A stretch of DNA of 33,888 nucleotides from the NCBI GenBank assembly GCA_010015655.1, contig ML976695.1, positions 15,661 through 49,548 of the forward strand. The letters are read 5' to 3'. Under the pieces are notes generated by a model. It did no database searches, had not been told where the DNA came from, and saw nothing but the letters and a program-made list of their open reading frames with translations. Within the stretch, counting starts at the first letter, position 1. Each line of letters opens with the position of its first letter. The translations under genes and the position numbers were made by a program. Shown here one piece after another: positions 19,283-28,820 of this stretch. This stretch comes from Bimuria novae-zelandiae CBS 107.79. Lineage: Eukaryota > Ascomycota > Dothideomycetes > Pleosporales > Didymosphaeriaceae.

Positions 19283-20059
19283 TTATCGATATCTACTTGG
19301 TGTTCTGATTGTTCGGCCACTGCGCGACTTTGCGGCGGATGCAACAGATGAGGCCTCATCAACATCTACAGCCTCACGCTGAGGCTGTTTTTTCTTAATA
19401 GGCCTACTAAGAGACTTTGAGGCTCTTTTATTACCCTTTTTGGATAATTTAATACGATTCTGAAGTTGCCTTTGTGCCTTGCGGGCCTGTTGCTTGAGGC
19501 GTCGCTCTGTAGCCTCATCGGCCCTCTGCTTTGCGCGTGCATCTCTAGCAGCTGCTCGAGCAACACGCCTCTCCTGGAGTAGCCTCATTTTGAGCTGCCG
19601 GCTAGCCTGACGGGCCTCTGCTTGCTCACTTTTTTGAAGCTGTAGTTGCTGCGCTTCAGCATCTTTTTCGTGTTGACGATCACGTGCCCGCTGTACGCTG
19701 TGGGGTGACAAGAAAACAGATCCCCCTTGATCCTCATGAGGCTGATCAAAAGGTAGAGGCCTGCCTCGCTTTGAGCGTCTCTTTTGGAGAGCTAGGGCTT
19801 TCTGTAGGCCCTGATTTTCATGTTCTGCGAGCTGAGCTCGCACAGAGATTGAGTGTACTGTTCGTCTCAGCTTCTTGGCCTCATTATTGTCCCCTGTATC
19901 AACAGCAGCCTTTAGCAGCCGATCGATCTTTCTCCAATCTGAAGCGCTGAGTACTGAGGTTGAGCTCTCTCGTGATTGTTGCTCAGGTGGCTGAGCCTGA
20001 TCAAATCTATTAAGGATAGTCGTCGGATCCAGGGGGTTGGTTGGTTGGTTGGTATTCAT
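19283..20059 (-). pseudogene. Transposase A, C-terminal coiled-coil part
   Basis: A frame of about 258 codons begins NQPTNPLDPTTILNRFD, the expected continuation after the DDE domain (compare VSPFNPNVILDKF in C). Then follow SDWRKIDRLLKAAVDTGDN, a Leu/Gln/Arg-rich coiled coil (residues about 130-215, with repeated Arg/Ala/Gln) and a C-terminus SGRTIRTPSRYR. Element B has the same order and ends SGRDVKLPDRYK. The apparent start Met is not a real start; this is the displaced 3' part of transposase A. No internal stops, so this half decayed less than others in the nest. Confidence 0.8.
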
Positions 20060-20884
20060 TTTTCGTCTAGTTGATGGGGATTAAGTCCACCATCTCGCCT
20101 CCCGAAGGGCATATACGACGTGCTAAGCTATGGAATTATAGTACTAACGCACTACCTTAGAAAGCATTTCTTGCCTACGCGGGTATTGCTACCATGTTAA
20201 GCTACAGCTCCCCTTCCCGTTGGGGAGACTAAGCAGTGTATGTACTTTAGGGTGGATCCCTTGTGTGTGTTCAGAGGCAGTTTAGTGCTGTGAGAAGAAA
20301 GAAAAGGAAAGAGTGGATAGGTGTGGAGAGCCGGTGCTCTGTCGAATCGGAGCCGTGGCTCTGCGCGAGGAGAGCCTTTGTACCAGGCTTGGCGATGCCT
20401 GTGTCGAAGGAGATAGGTGTAGTAGGAAGGCAGAGCCAGGCCTGTCCTTCTTCTTTATCCCCAAGAGTCGTATGATATAAGGCCAGGCTGGCTGCCTTGT
20501 TTGCGTGTTGTGTCAGGTCAGGGACGCTAACAGTTGGTCTTTAGAGAGCTGCGGGCAGCTCTCGTCGTTGTAGGTGTTGAGAGCCGGTGCTCTGTCGAAT
20601 CGTGCCATGGCTCTTCGCATGGAGAGCCTTTGTATTTAGGCCTAGCAGGTGCCCATATCTTGCAAGAGCAAGGAGTGTCACGACTGTCTCCCTGTCTTAG
20701 CTATGGTTATGGCCTTCGACCGAACGTGAAAATCTGAGTGGCGCACGGGCCATTTTGAAAAGATTTTAGCTCACCAGGGAGCTGAAAGACAAATAGGGCA
20801 GCGCGCCTGCCACAACGCCTGCAGCTGAAAGAGGACGCTGGAAAATAGATTTACGAAGGCATTTGAGTCGTGTTTTGACGAAAA
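20060..20884. other. Foreign repeat sequence inserted in element A
   Basis: This stretch separates the two halves of transposase A. It holds an imperfect direct repeat of about 75 bp (about 20323-20398 and 20571-20645; both include GAGAGCCGGTGCTCTGTCGA). A 340-bp segment 20193-20532 starts TGTTA and ends TAACA, as an LTR might, but I found no target duplication. A short palindrome (GAGAGCTGCGGGCAGCTCTC) lies near 20543. A minus-strand frame at 20771-20884 reads FVNLFSSVLFQLQALWQARC, which is not pogo sequence. The element type is unknown. Confidence 0.5.
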
Positions 20885-20957
20885 NNNNNNNNNNNNNNNN
20901 NNNNNNNNNNNNNNNNNNNNNNNNNNNNNGGGGGGGGGGGGGGGGGGGGGGGGGGGG
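20885..20957. other. Assembly gap (45 N) with 28-base poly-G
   Basis: N at 20885-20929, then G at 20930-20957. A pure G run touching a gap inside a repeat looks like an assembly or read artefact. It makes a spurious poly-proline tract in the minus-strand translation. Confidence 0.9.
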
Positions 20958-22075
20958 ATGCTAGTAGCTTCAAACGCCTGGAGGATTAATGGCTGCCTCA
21001 TAGTGTTGACCCAGGCCTTCCAGAATAGGCTGAAGAAGTCTCTTTTAGCAATAGAGGCTATCCCCAGGCTGTTTTGTAGGAAGGCTGATAGCTCGTTTGA
21101 ATACGCTGTTGATAGAGGCTTGAAGACGCAGACCTCGAGAGGCTGCAACGTATGGGTCGAATGGGGTGGATAGATAGCTAACAGGATCTTATTGCGATCG
21201 CAATAGTCAATAAAATCCATGGTAACATGAGATCCATGGCCGTCGAGGATCAATAGTCGATATGATTGTCTTGCTTTGGCCTTTGTAAGGCGATCAAACA
21301 CCTGCTGCAGCCATGCGAGGCCTACCTGATTGCTTGACCAGCCAGATTCTGATACCGTGATAAAGGCCTGATGGTGTTCAGAATTGAGATCCTCGACCCA
21401 ACTTGATTGTATGTTTGTAGAGGTGGCCTGATAGATGAGAGCTGGGTCCAAGGCAGATCCGTCGGCGCATATACAGGCGATGAGCGATATCCACTCACGG
21501 CTGCCATCCTAGATAGCTTGCCTTACAGCCTTGCTCTCGTATAGAGGCCTATCAAAGATCCTCTTTGAGCGGGAGGTGATGCCAAGTAGGATGCCTTTTT
21601 CGTCCATATTGTACGTATACTGAGGCTCAATTTGATGCTGCTCCATCTTTTGCTGCAGAAGATCAAAAAAGAGCTTATACTTGGCTAGGGAATCAGCTTT
21701 GTGGCGGTTGCTATCAATGCCAGTCGTCCATCGAGATATCAAGGATTCAGCGTTACGCCTGACGAAGCGATCAACCCATGATAGGCTAACCTCCTTTTTG
21801 GCAATAGTAGAGGCAAAGCTTTGTATCATCTGCCGTGTAGGTGGAAGGCCACGCTTAGTAAGGCGTTTGATATATCGTAGGGGCTCTGATTCTTGCTCTG
21901 GGCTGAGATTTTGACGTGTAAAGTTGGCAGCTGCACGCGCCTGCGTGACGTGTTGGTGCCTACGTATCAACGTAGTATGTACAACACCATGTTCTTTCGC
22001 AACTTTTCTGTATGAGAAAAATTCTCCTGGCTCTCGTGATTCGATTGCAGTGATCGCAGCTTCAATTGGATCCAT
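20958..22075 (-). pseudogene. Transposase A, N-terminal HTH and DDE part
   Basis: ATG at 22075-22073 begins MDPIEAAITAIES. It is followed by a helix-turn-helix region (FSYRKVAKEHGVVHTTLIRR), a second DNA-binding helix set (SPEQESEPLRYIKRLTKRGL, SLSWVDRFVRRN), and the catalytic domain: first acidic residue in YNMDEKG, second in LLILDGHGSH, third position in THTLQPLEV. The third is Glu where pogo transposases normally have Asp (B's sister C has LQPLDV). One in-frame TAG (at about 21510) stands at a Gln position before DGSREW. The frame ends in AFEATSI, where the poly-G run and gap begin. The DNA-binding N-terminus and D-D-D domain are typical of the pogo/Fot1 group of Tc1/mariner. Confidence 0.85.
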
Positions 22076-22166
22076 ATTGGTGGAGATGCGGCGCGTTGAA
22101 GTTGAGGTGTTGCATGGTGGGGTGGTGCACTGACTGACGTGGTGCACTGACTGCCAAGGCACGGTA

Positions 22167-22216
22167 ACGTGTCCGTGCGCGTAACGATCGGATTCGCGTA
22201 ACGATCGCCGAACACC
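22167..22216 (+). repeat. Terminal inverted repeat of element B, left
   Basis: 50 bp, outside-in start ACGTGTCCGTGCGCG. It contains a partial internal duplication (CGTAACGATCG twice). Pairs with 28680-28729. Confidence 0.9.
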
Positions 22217-22318
22217 ATAACAGCTCTATTAGCAATAAGGCAATAGAGCCACCCACAGTTAGTATTATTATAAGATTTTCTAGTTGATTACTATATAGAT
22301 CCTTGCGATTGATTTTCA

Positions 22319-22869
22319 CTATTTATATCTATCAGGAAGCTTGACGTCGCGGCCGCTGCGTGTAGATTTGGTTGGGGCAGCAGATGCGCCCTCTGAGGCC
22401 TCCCCAACATCTGTAGCATCAACACCACGTTTCTGACGCTTTCTGCTCTGTAGAGATGGCTGAGAGGCCTTTCTCTTACCCTTTTGGGATAGTTGCAGAG
22501 CTTTTTCAGCGTCGCGGGCAGACTTCTGGGCAGCGCGCTGAGCAGCCTTTTCAACCCTCTCCTCCTCCTTCGCCTTCTTAGCTGCCTCTCGCGCAGCACG
22601 CTTTCCCTGCTGAATTTTCTCCTTGTATAGCTTAGCTGCCTTCTTCAGCTCTGCTATCTCCGCTTTTTAAAGCTACTGCTGCTTATCCTCTTACTCCTTA
22701 ATTAATTAACGAATATATGCCTCCCTTACTTTCCTTAGTAACCATAAAATAGCCCCACCATAATACTCCTGGCGCTATTAAAGGTTAAGAGCTTTGCCCT
22801 TCTTTTTACGCTTCTTCTTAATAGATAGCGCCTGCCTAAGCCCATCGTTGTCATGCTTAAGCAGCTTAT
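22319..22869 (-). pseudogene. Transposase B, C-terminal part (left of Copia)
   Basis: Minus strand, resuming immediately after the retrotransposon with KLLKHDNDGLRQALSIKKK, then through several TAG/TAA stops (about 22660-22800), a basic coiled coil (EEERVEKAAQRAAQKSA) and a C-terminus SGRDVKLPDRYK with stop TAG at 22321-22319. It matches the order of transposase A's C-terminal part. Stops at expected Gln positions fit C-to-T decay. The region 22660-22800 is the most mutated part. Confidence 0.8.
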
Positions 22870-23013
22870 TGTCAGTTGCCCTGGTGACCCTACGGTCCAC
22901 CGTGCACCTGCTTAGTCATCGATTCTCTGTTCGTGTACTATAGATAGCTAGTCTCAGCACACACACAATACACATCGACTTTCTGTCCACTTTTGAGCCC
23001 CACTCATCTGTCA
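22870..23013 (+). repeat. Copia 5' LTR, 144 bp
   Basis: Bounded by TG...CA and preceded by the target duplication CTTAT. Identical to the 3' LTR by eye. Confidence 0.95.
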
Positions 23014-23182
23014 GGTTATGTCGCCCTTCTAAGCGCAGCCTGCTGTCGATCTCAGTACTTACGCCGGATCTGACACCGCAGAAGCCAACGCTGCACCGTC
23101 AGAGACGAAGCGGAACGAACCCTGCACCGCCGAAGCTGCAGAGACCCAGTAGAGCCCCAGCGAGCTCATACTAATCTACAAC

Positions 23183-26100
23183 ATGTCAACTCCGACTGTA
23201 GGCGCGATCGTGCTAGACGCGACGGGCCGCAACTGGAAGGAGTGGAACAAACAGATAACCAACGTAGCTACAGAGCGTAGCGCGAAGGATATCCTTTTGG
23301 GCACAAAGGCGCGCCCTGCGTACGCCTCCCGCGACTACAAAGAGCATCCGCTCGTACAACTTGTCGTCACCGACAGTATGTTAGAAGAAGAAGAGACTAA
23401 GGCGTTTGATGCTTGCGAGAAGGCCAACCGCTCCTAAGTCGTTATAAACGAGTAAATACAAGCTTCTAAAGCAGTAGCTCTTGCTCGCCTTAAAGCTTAG
23501 GATAGCAAGGACGCCTCTCTCTAGAACGCTATTATCAGCTCTGTTGACAAGTCTCTCCACCTGGCACTGACCAGCTTCAATTCGTCAGCTGAAATGTACA
23601 CCTACATCACTAACCGCGTCGTACCTGTCGAGCAGGACAACCTACGCGCTATATAGACTAACTTTGTCGACCTCCGCGCTGACACCTGCCGCTTAGTACG
23701 TGACTATATCAATCACTTCCAAGACGCTCGCTCGCAACTAGCGCAAACAGGCGTCACCTTTACCTATCGTAAGATTAGTACTAGAGGACTTTAGAGCACA
23801 TCAACGGACGCGTTAGTTAAAGAGCTAATTATCGTTCATTTCTTACACGGCCTAGAGCGCGTACTCCCAGAATGGGTAGAGTCGCGCAATAATAACATAC
23901 GCAACGGCACCACGTAGATAGTTAATAAGCTCACCGCCGCGATCGAGGATTATCTCCGACATAAGAAGGAGGAGCCTGTTAAGGTATTTATGGCTAAGGC
24001 AAAACAACAAGAAGAAAAGCGCGTTGATAGTTGTCGCCATAACGCCAACAAGAAGACATTAAACGCACCTAATTATACGCCTGCAACTAGCGCAGACCAA
24101 AACGGAAAGCAGACCCGTAACCAGAACCCACGTCCTAAGAAGCAGCACTGCACATACTGTGAACGAGAGCATCCTGGAGGTGAGAAGCTCTGCTGGAAGA
24201 AACACCCAGAACTAATCCCAGAGCATTTGCGGTACAAGGACAAGGACAAGGACAAGACAGGCAATAATGAGAAAGCTATCGCTAGTGTTTCGATTGCACC
24301 TAACACTTTAGCGTTCTACTTAACCGCTGCGGTATCCTAGACACTGACTCAGAAAGCTACTGCGAATAGCGACTACCGCTAACGTTTCTGCTATAATACA
24401 GCCGCCAACCGAATTGTTGTCAACAAACGAGAGCTATTTATTGACTTTCGAGACTTAGTAACATCGGAAGTGCAAGGAGCAACCTATGTAGCTAAAGTCT
24501 GCGGAGAAGGTACTATTAAACTAAGTGTTGTCCGCTCAGATGGTGAGGTTATAGACATACAACTTAAAGATGCTCTGTACTGCCTAAGTTTTGTTACCAA
24601 CGTCATATCGCAAGCGCCTTTTAAGCGCAAGGGCGCTTACTACCATAGTGGCGAAGATAAGCTCTACCTGAGCAATGGAGAAGAGATCGCCTATTTACTA
24701 GAGATTGACGGGATACCTAACTTCCTTGTTGTTGACTTGGCAGAGAAGGCACCTCTCGCGCTCACATACGCGACTTTATACGCCTCACGTTCTGCTCAAC
24801 CACCCAAGGTTGCTCGCCCACTACATGTATGGCACCATATTATGGGCCACGCAGACGTAGAGATGATTAAGAAGCTCTCAAAGGTTGTTGATGGTATAGA
24901 GCTATCTAACTCTACACCGTTCAACTGTGAGCCCTGCGGTCTGTCGAAATCAAAACAATTTATTTCTCGTTGTCAACAAACACGCTCTACCTGTCCGTTA
25001 GAGAAGATTCATCTCGACATAGTAGGGCCAATATTACCTGCTGGAAAGGATGGAGAGCGCTACTGGCTGCTCATCACAGACGATCTGACGCGTAGACGCT
25101 GGCTCTTTACGTCTAACTCACGCGCAGCTCTTGCGGCCAAATTAATTAACTAGCTAAAATAAATAAAAGCAAGTCTACAGCTAACAGTTGCTATTATGCA
25201 CCTTGATGGTGCTGGTGAGTTTAAGAGCAATCGCCTAAAGGAGCATTGTCGCAAAGAGGGTACACTGCTTTAGTATTCCCCACCGCACGATCCCTTACGT
25301 AATGGGACTGCGGAGCGAGCAAACGGTATTACCGAGGACCAAGTTCGAGCAGCAACAATAGCATCAGGCCTACCAGAGATATTCTGGCCCTATTGTGCTG
25401 CATACATGGTCCGCTTACTCAACTTCAGCCTGACAAGCGGAGTACCAGAGAATAAGACGCCTTATGAGCTGTGGTATACAGCCATCAGAGCTGTCAACCC
25501 AGTGCCTAACCTAGGACTAACTCACGCTTTTGGACATGTGGGATACGTATATAGGCCTGTTGACACCCGCGTCAAAGGTGAAAAGTTTGCACCTCGCGCT
25601 GAACGCGGCCTTCTTGTAGGTATAGAGGGCTCTTCCCTCTACAAGATGTGGATTCCTCAACGACACGTTATTGTCACAACTGCAAGTGTCAAATTCGACT
25701 CCTATGACAGAAACTTACGTATAGTTGCCCTTCACGAGGAGCCTTCGCTGCCGCTGCCACAGCCGACTTCAATCGTCCCTCCCGTCCTCCCCGAACAAGC
25801 CGCAACCGAGCGCCCTATTACACCTGATCCTGTTGATATGGGGGGTGAACATGAGCTTGGGTACAGAGAGGAGGAGGAGGAGGAAATACTACCCGCAATC
25901 GCCGAAGGAGAGCGCCACTTTGATGGCTTAGAGCCTGCCGAGGAGCCGGCTGAAGGCCCTCTGCCTCCGACTAGGCATGGGAATGTCGCATCACGCAGGA
26001 TGGAGATTTCTGCAGACCTAGGTACTCACCTCATACTTGCTGAAGGCTCTCGACAAACGCGTCGACGCGTTAAGATAGGCGTAATTACGTTCGTACGCTC

Positions 26101-27134
26101 TCTCGCACTAGCCATCTTTAAGTCGTTAATAGGCACAAAGTTGTCCTCATTACCACTAGAACCACGGAATTATAGAGCTCTGAGCAAGCATCCTATGAAG
26201 GCTGCTTTTGTAGACGCTATAGAGGCCGAGTTTGAATTACTTGTGTCGAACAACACCTGGCGCCCTGCAACAAAAGAAGAAATCTCGAAGAATAAAGTTA
26301 TTAATGCCTAGTAGGTATATAACTATAAGGGAGACGCTGCTAGCCTGTTAATAAAGGTTAAGGCTAGGATGGTTGCTTATAGTAATTAACAGACCCAGGC
26401 CTCCTAGTACTAGGACGTATACAGCTACGTCGTGCGCATGACGACGCTGAGAGTGGTTCTTGCAATTGTCGCCGCCAAGGATCTAGAGTGTAAGCAGGTT
26501 AACATAGTCACTGCATACTTAAACGCTCACCTCTCCCCGGAGCATGTTGTCCTCCTCAAACTGCCTAAAGGCTGCCTACTGGCTCACCAAATAGTACGCC
26601 TTCTCCGAGGTATGTACGGACTAAGAGAGGCTGCCTTACTCTGGTACAACGACCTGAAGATCTCCCTTAAGGACCTAGGATTTGAGCCATTAACGTCAGA
26701 CCCATGCGTCTTCACATGTGGAGGAGAAATCATCATTGTCTATGTTGACGACCTTATTTTAATCACGCATACAAAGGACGCTATAACTACTCTCAAACAG
26801 AAGATCTTGAAACGCTACAAATGCCGCGACTTAGGGCCAATTGCTCACTACCTGAGCATCCGCATTGTACGTGACCGCCCTAACCGGACGATCTCTCTTA
26901 CTATGGATCCCTACATTGAACGCCTTGTCAAGGATTACAACCTTGAAGATGTTAATCCTGTCGATACTCCACTACAAGTACGCCCGCGAGGAGCAGGAGG
27001 CCAATCATATACTTGTCTCACATATCCCTGGGACAAGTATGGTTGCTGATGGCCTTACAAAACCCCTTTCTGGACCGGCCCATAGGCGTTTTGTGGCTCT
27101 CTTGGGCCTCGTAGAGGTCCCTGTGCCAGCATAG
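23183..27134 (+). pseudogene. Copia gag-pol polyprotein, many stops and RNase H deletion
   Basis: One frame runs from ATG 23183 to about 26978 with more than a dozen TAG/TAA stops, mostly where Gln is expected. Gag has a zinc-knuckle-like CTYCEREHPGGEKLC (24149-24193). Pol has the pre-integrase HHIMGHAD (about 24835), an integrase with CEPC, HLDIVGP (first D), LDGAGEF (second D) and NGTAERANG (E), a long Glu/Pro-rich linker (25740-25990), and a reverse transcriptase with YVDD at 26741-26752. The motif usually read VDxxTAYL is VNIVTAYL here, so one catalytic Asp is Asn. After DTPLQ the frame jumps to KYAREEQEANHILVSHIPGT and ADGLTKPLS, so most of RNase H is deleted and the frame changes. Order INT-RT-RH shows Copia (Ty1) type. 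Confidence 0.9.
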
Positions 27135-27182
27135 GCTGGAGGATGGCTCCCCTAGTATCGCTCACAGAGACTCTGGGGGGTG

Positions 27183-27326
27183 TGTCAGTTGCCCTGGTGA
27201 CCCTACGGTCCACCGTGCACCTGCTTAGTCATCGATTCTCTGTTCGTGTACTATAGATAGCTAGTCTCAGCACACACACAATACACATCGACTTTCTGTC
27301 CACTTTTGAGCCCCACTCATCTGTCA
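27183..27326 (+). repeat. Copia 3' LTR, 144 bp
   Basis: Identical to 22870-23013 by eye; followed by the target duplication CTTAT (27327-27331). Confidence 0.95.
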
Positions 27327-28640
27327 CTTATTTTAGACAGATAGATGGTGGAGCGATTGACGAAGCTTCTTTGTATCTTAACTACCCTGTTCCTTTATTG
27401 CTAATTGTAAAAGCTTATCCACCTTTCTCTAATTATAATCGCTAAGCCCTAATAAAGAGCTATCGCCTAATTCTTAATCCTGCGTGAACCTATTAAGGAT
27501 AGGATTAGGATTAGGTGGTAATATGCCTGTGGCTCTAAAAGAGCTGAGGATAGTTAATTTCTTAAAGGAGGCCTTCCACGCATTCCAGAATAGGGGGAAG
27601 AAGTCGTCTTTAGTGATAGAAGCTAGGCCCTGGCTTCTATAAAGGTATCGTGATAGCTCTGCTGAGTACGCTGTTAATAGAGGCTTAAACATCGTAACAT
27701 TAAGTAGCTAAAGCGTATAAGTTAAGTAAGGAGGCAGGACAGCAAGCAGGATCCTATACTTATTATAATAGTTAATAAAGTCCATAGTAACATGAGATCC
27801 GTAGCCGTCCACAATTAAAAGTCGATAGGATCGTCGAGTCTTCTCTTTTGTACAGCGATCAAACACCTGCTCAAGCCAGGCAAGCCCGATATCGTTGTTC
27901 GTCTAGCCAGAGGATGATGAGGTAATAAAGACTTCGTGTTCTCCTGCCTTGATATCCTCTACCCAGCTTGATTGGATGCCCTTGTTGGCGGCCTCATAGA
28001 TGAGGCTTGGCGGCAGAGCTGATCCATCAGCGCAGATACATGCCAGGAGCGTGATCCATGCGCGATTGCCATCTTAGAGTGATGCCCTAACCTCCTTCTT
28101 CTCCCACATTCGTCTGCTGAATATCCTCTTTGATCTACCAACAATACCGATCAGGCAGCCTTTCTCATCCATATTGTAGATATGACGAGGATCTATGTGA
28201 TATTGATCCATCTTGCTGTGTAGAAATTGGAAATAGAAGCGATATTTATCCTCTGAATCAGCTTTGTGGCGATTGCTGTCCATGCCGACCGTCCATTGTG
28301 AGATGAGATGAATGCTGTGTCGGTTGATAAAGCGCGTAACCCAGCTCTCGCTAACTGGCTCCTTTGCTATTGTAGAGGCGAAGTTCTGTATCATCTCTCT
28401 AGTGGGAGGTATATGTCTCTCTGTGAGTCTTTTGATATATCGTACAAGCTCCTCCTCTTGCTGGACGTTGAGCTTTTGTTGATTAATTCTCTTAGTTGTT
28501 CGCGACGATTGAACCCCTCTATGATTTCGCGATAGGGTATTGCGATCAACACCATGCCTACGCGCTATTTCAGCATAAGTAAAGCGTTCTCCTGGATTCA
28601 GCGATTCGATTTCATCAATCGCAGCTTGAATTGGATCCAT
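27327..28640 (-). pseudogene. Transposase B, N-terminal and DDE part (right of Copia)
   Basis: ATG at 28640-28638 begins MDPIQAAIDEIESLNPGERF. Helix-turn-helix text (YAEIARRHGVDRNTLSRNHR) and a second binding unit (SESWVTRFINRHS) follow, then the first catalytic Asp in YNMDEKG (about 28165). An in-frame TAA stands before DGNRAW. The DDE part continues with several stops down to FRATGILPPNPNPILNRF (about 27490), then SLLGLSDYN and KVDKLLQLAI with more stops until the Copia 3' end. It parallels transposase A throughout, so the function (TA-targeting cut-and-paste transposition) is clear and the copy is dead. Confidence 0.85.
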
Positions 28641-28679
28641 GTTGATAGAATTATGACGCGCTGAAGGTTGAGGTGGTTT

Positions 28680-28729
28680 GGTGTTCGGCGATCGTTACGC
28701 GAATCCGATCGCTACGCGCACGGACACGG
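28680..28729 (-). repeat. Terminal inverted repeat of element B, right
   Basis: 50 bp, pairs with 22167-22216 with two mismatches; abuts TA 28730-28731 and, beyond it, element C. Confidence 0.9.
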
Positions 28730-28731
28730 TA

Positions 28732-28774
28732 CCGTGCCCGTGCACCCAACGCGCGCCGTCGGCCAATGCGCGGA
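28732..28774 (+). repeat. Terminal inverted repeat of element C, left
   Basis: 43 bp, matches the reverse complement of 30823-30865 with one T/C difference. Confidence 0.95.
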
Positions 28775-28820
28775 ACACCATCCACATGACACTTTTTCAT
28801 CCCCACACAGCACAACAACG

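Larger units (their letters stand above)
19283..22164 (-). mobile_element. Pogo/Fot1-like DNA transposon A, interrupted and incomplete
   Basis: Transposase text runs on the minus strand from 22075 to 19283 in two blocks separated by foreign sequence and an assembly gap. The right end is placed at 22164: outside-in it reads CCGTGCCTTGGCAGTCAG, similar to the ends of B and C (shared CCGTG(C/T)C), and it abuts the TA at 22165-22166. The end region contains a 13-bp word (GGTGCACTGACTG) twice. No matching left inverted repeat was found, so the left boundary is only the stop codon of the transposase. Confidence 0.75.
22870..27326 (+). mobile_element. Copia-type LTR retrotransposon, 4457 bp, defective
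   Basis: Two 144-bp LTRs, identical as read, begin TGTCAG and end TGTCA. The 5-bp target duplication CTTAT lies at 22865-22869 and 27327-27331. The sequence after the 5' LTR starts GGTTATG, as in Copia elements primed by an internal fragment of initiator tRNA (inference). A purine-rich tract (GAGACTCTGGGGGG) precedes the 3' LTR. It sits inside the transposase of element B; removing it restores B's frame. Confidence 0.95.
22167..28729 (-). mobile_element. Pogo/Fot1-like DNA transposon B, split by a Copia insertion
   Basis: Ends are 50-bp terminal inverted repeats at 22167-22216 and 28680-28729 (48 of 50 match), flanked by TA at 22165-22166 and 28730-28731. Without the Copia element and one target duplication the transposon is about 2.1 kb, nearly the size of C (2134 bp). 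Transposase is on the minus strand. Both flanking TA pairs are shared with neighbours A and C. Confidence 0.9.

Noticed and set aside
20930..20957. Poly-proline tract in a minus-strand protein
   Set aside because: Produced by the 28-base G run beside an assembly gap; not trusted as biology.
27490..27515. GGATTA-GGATTA run resembling telomeric repeat
   Set aside because: Only about two units, not TTAGGG, and it is the coding sequence of NPNP in transposase B.
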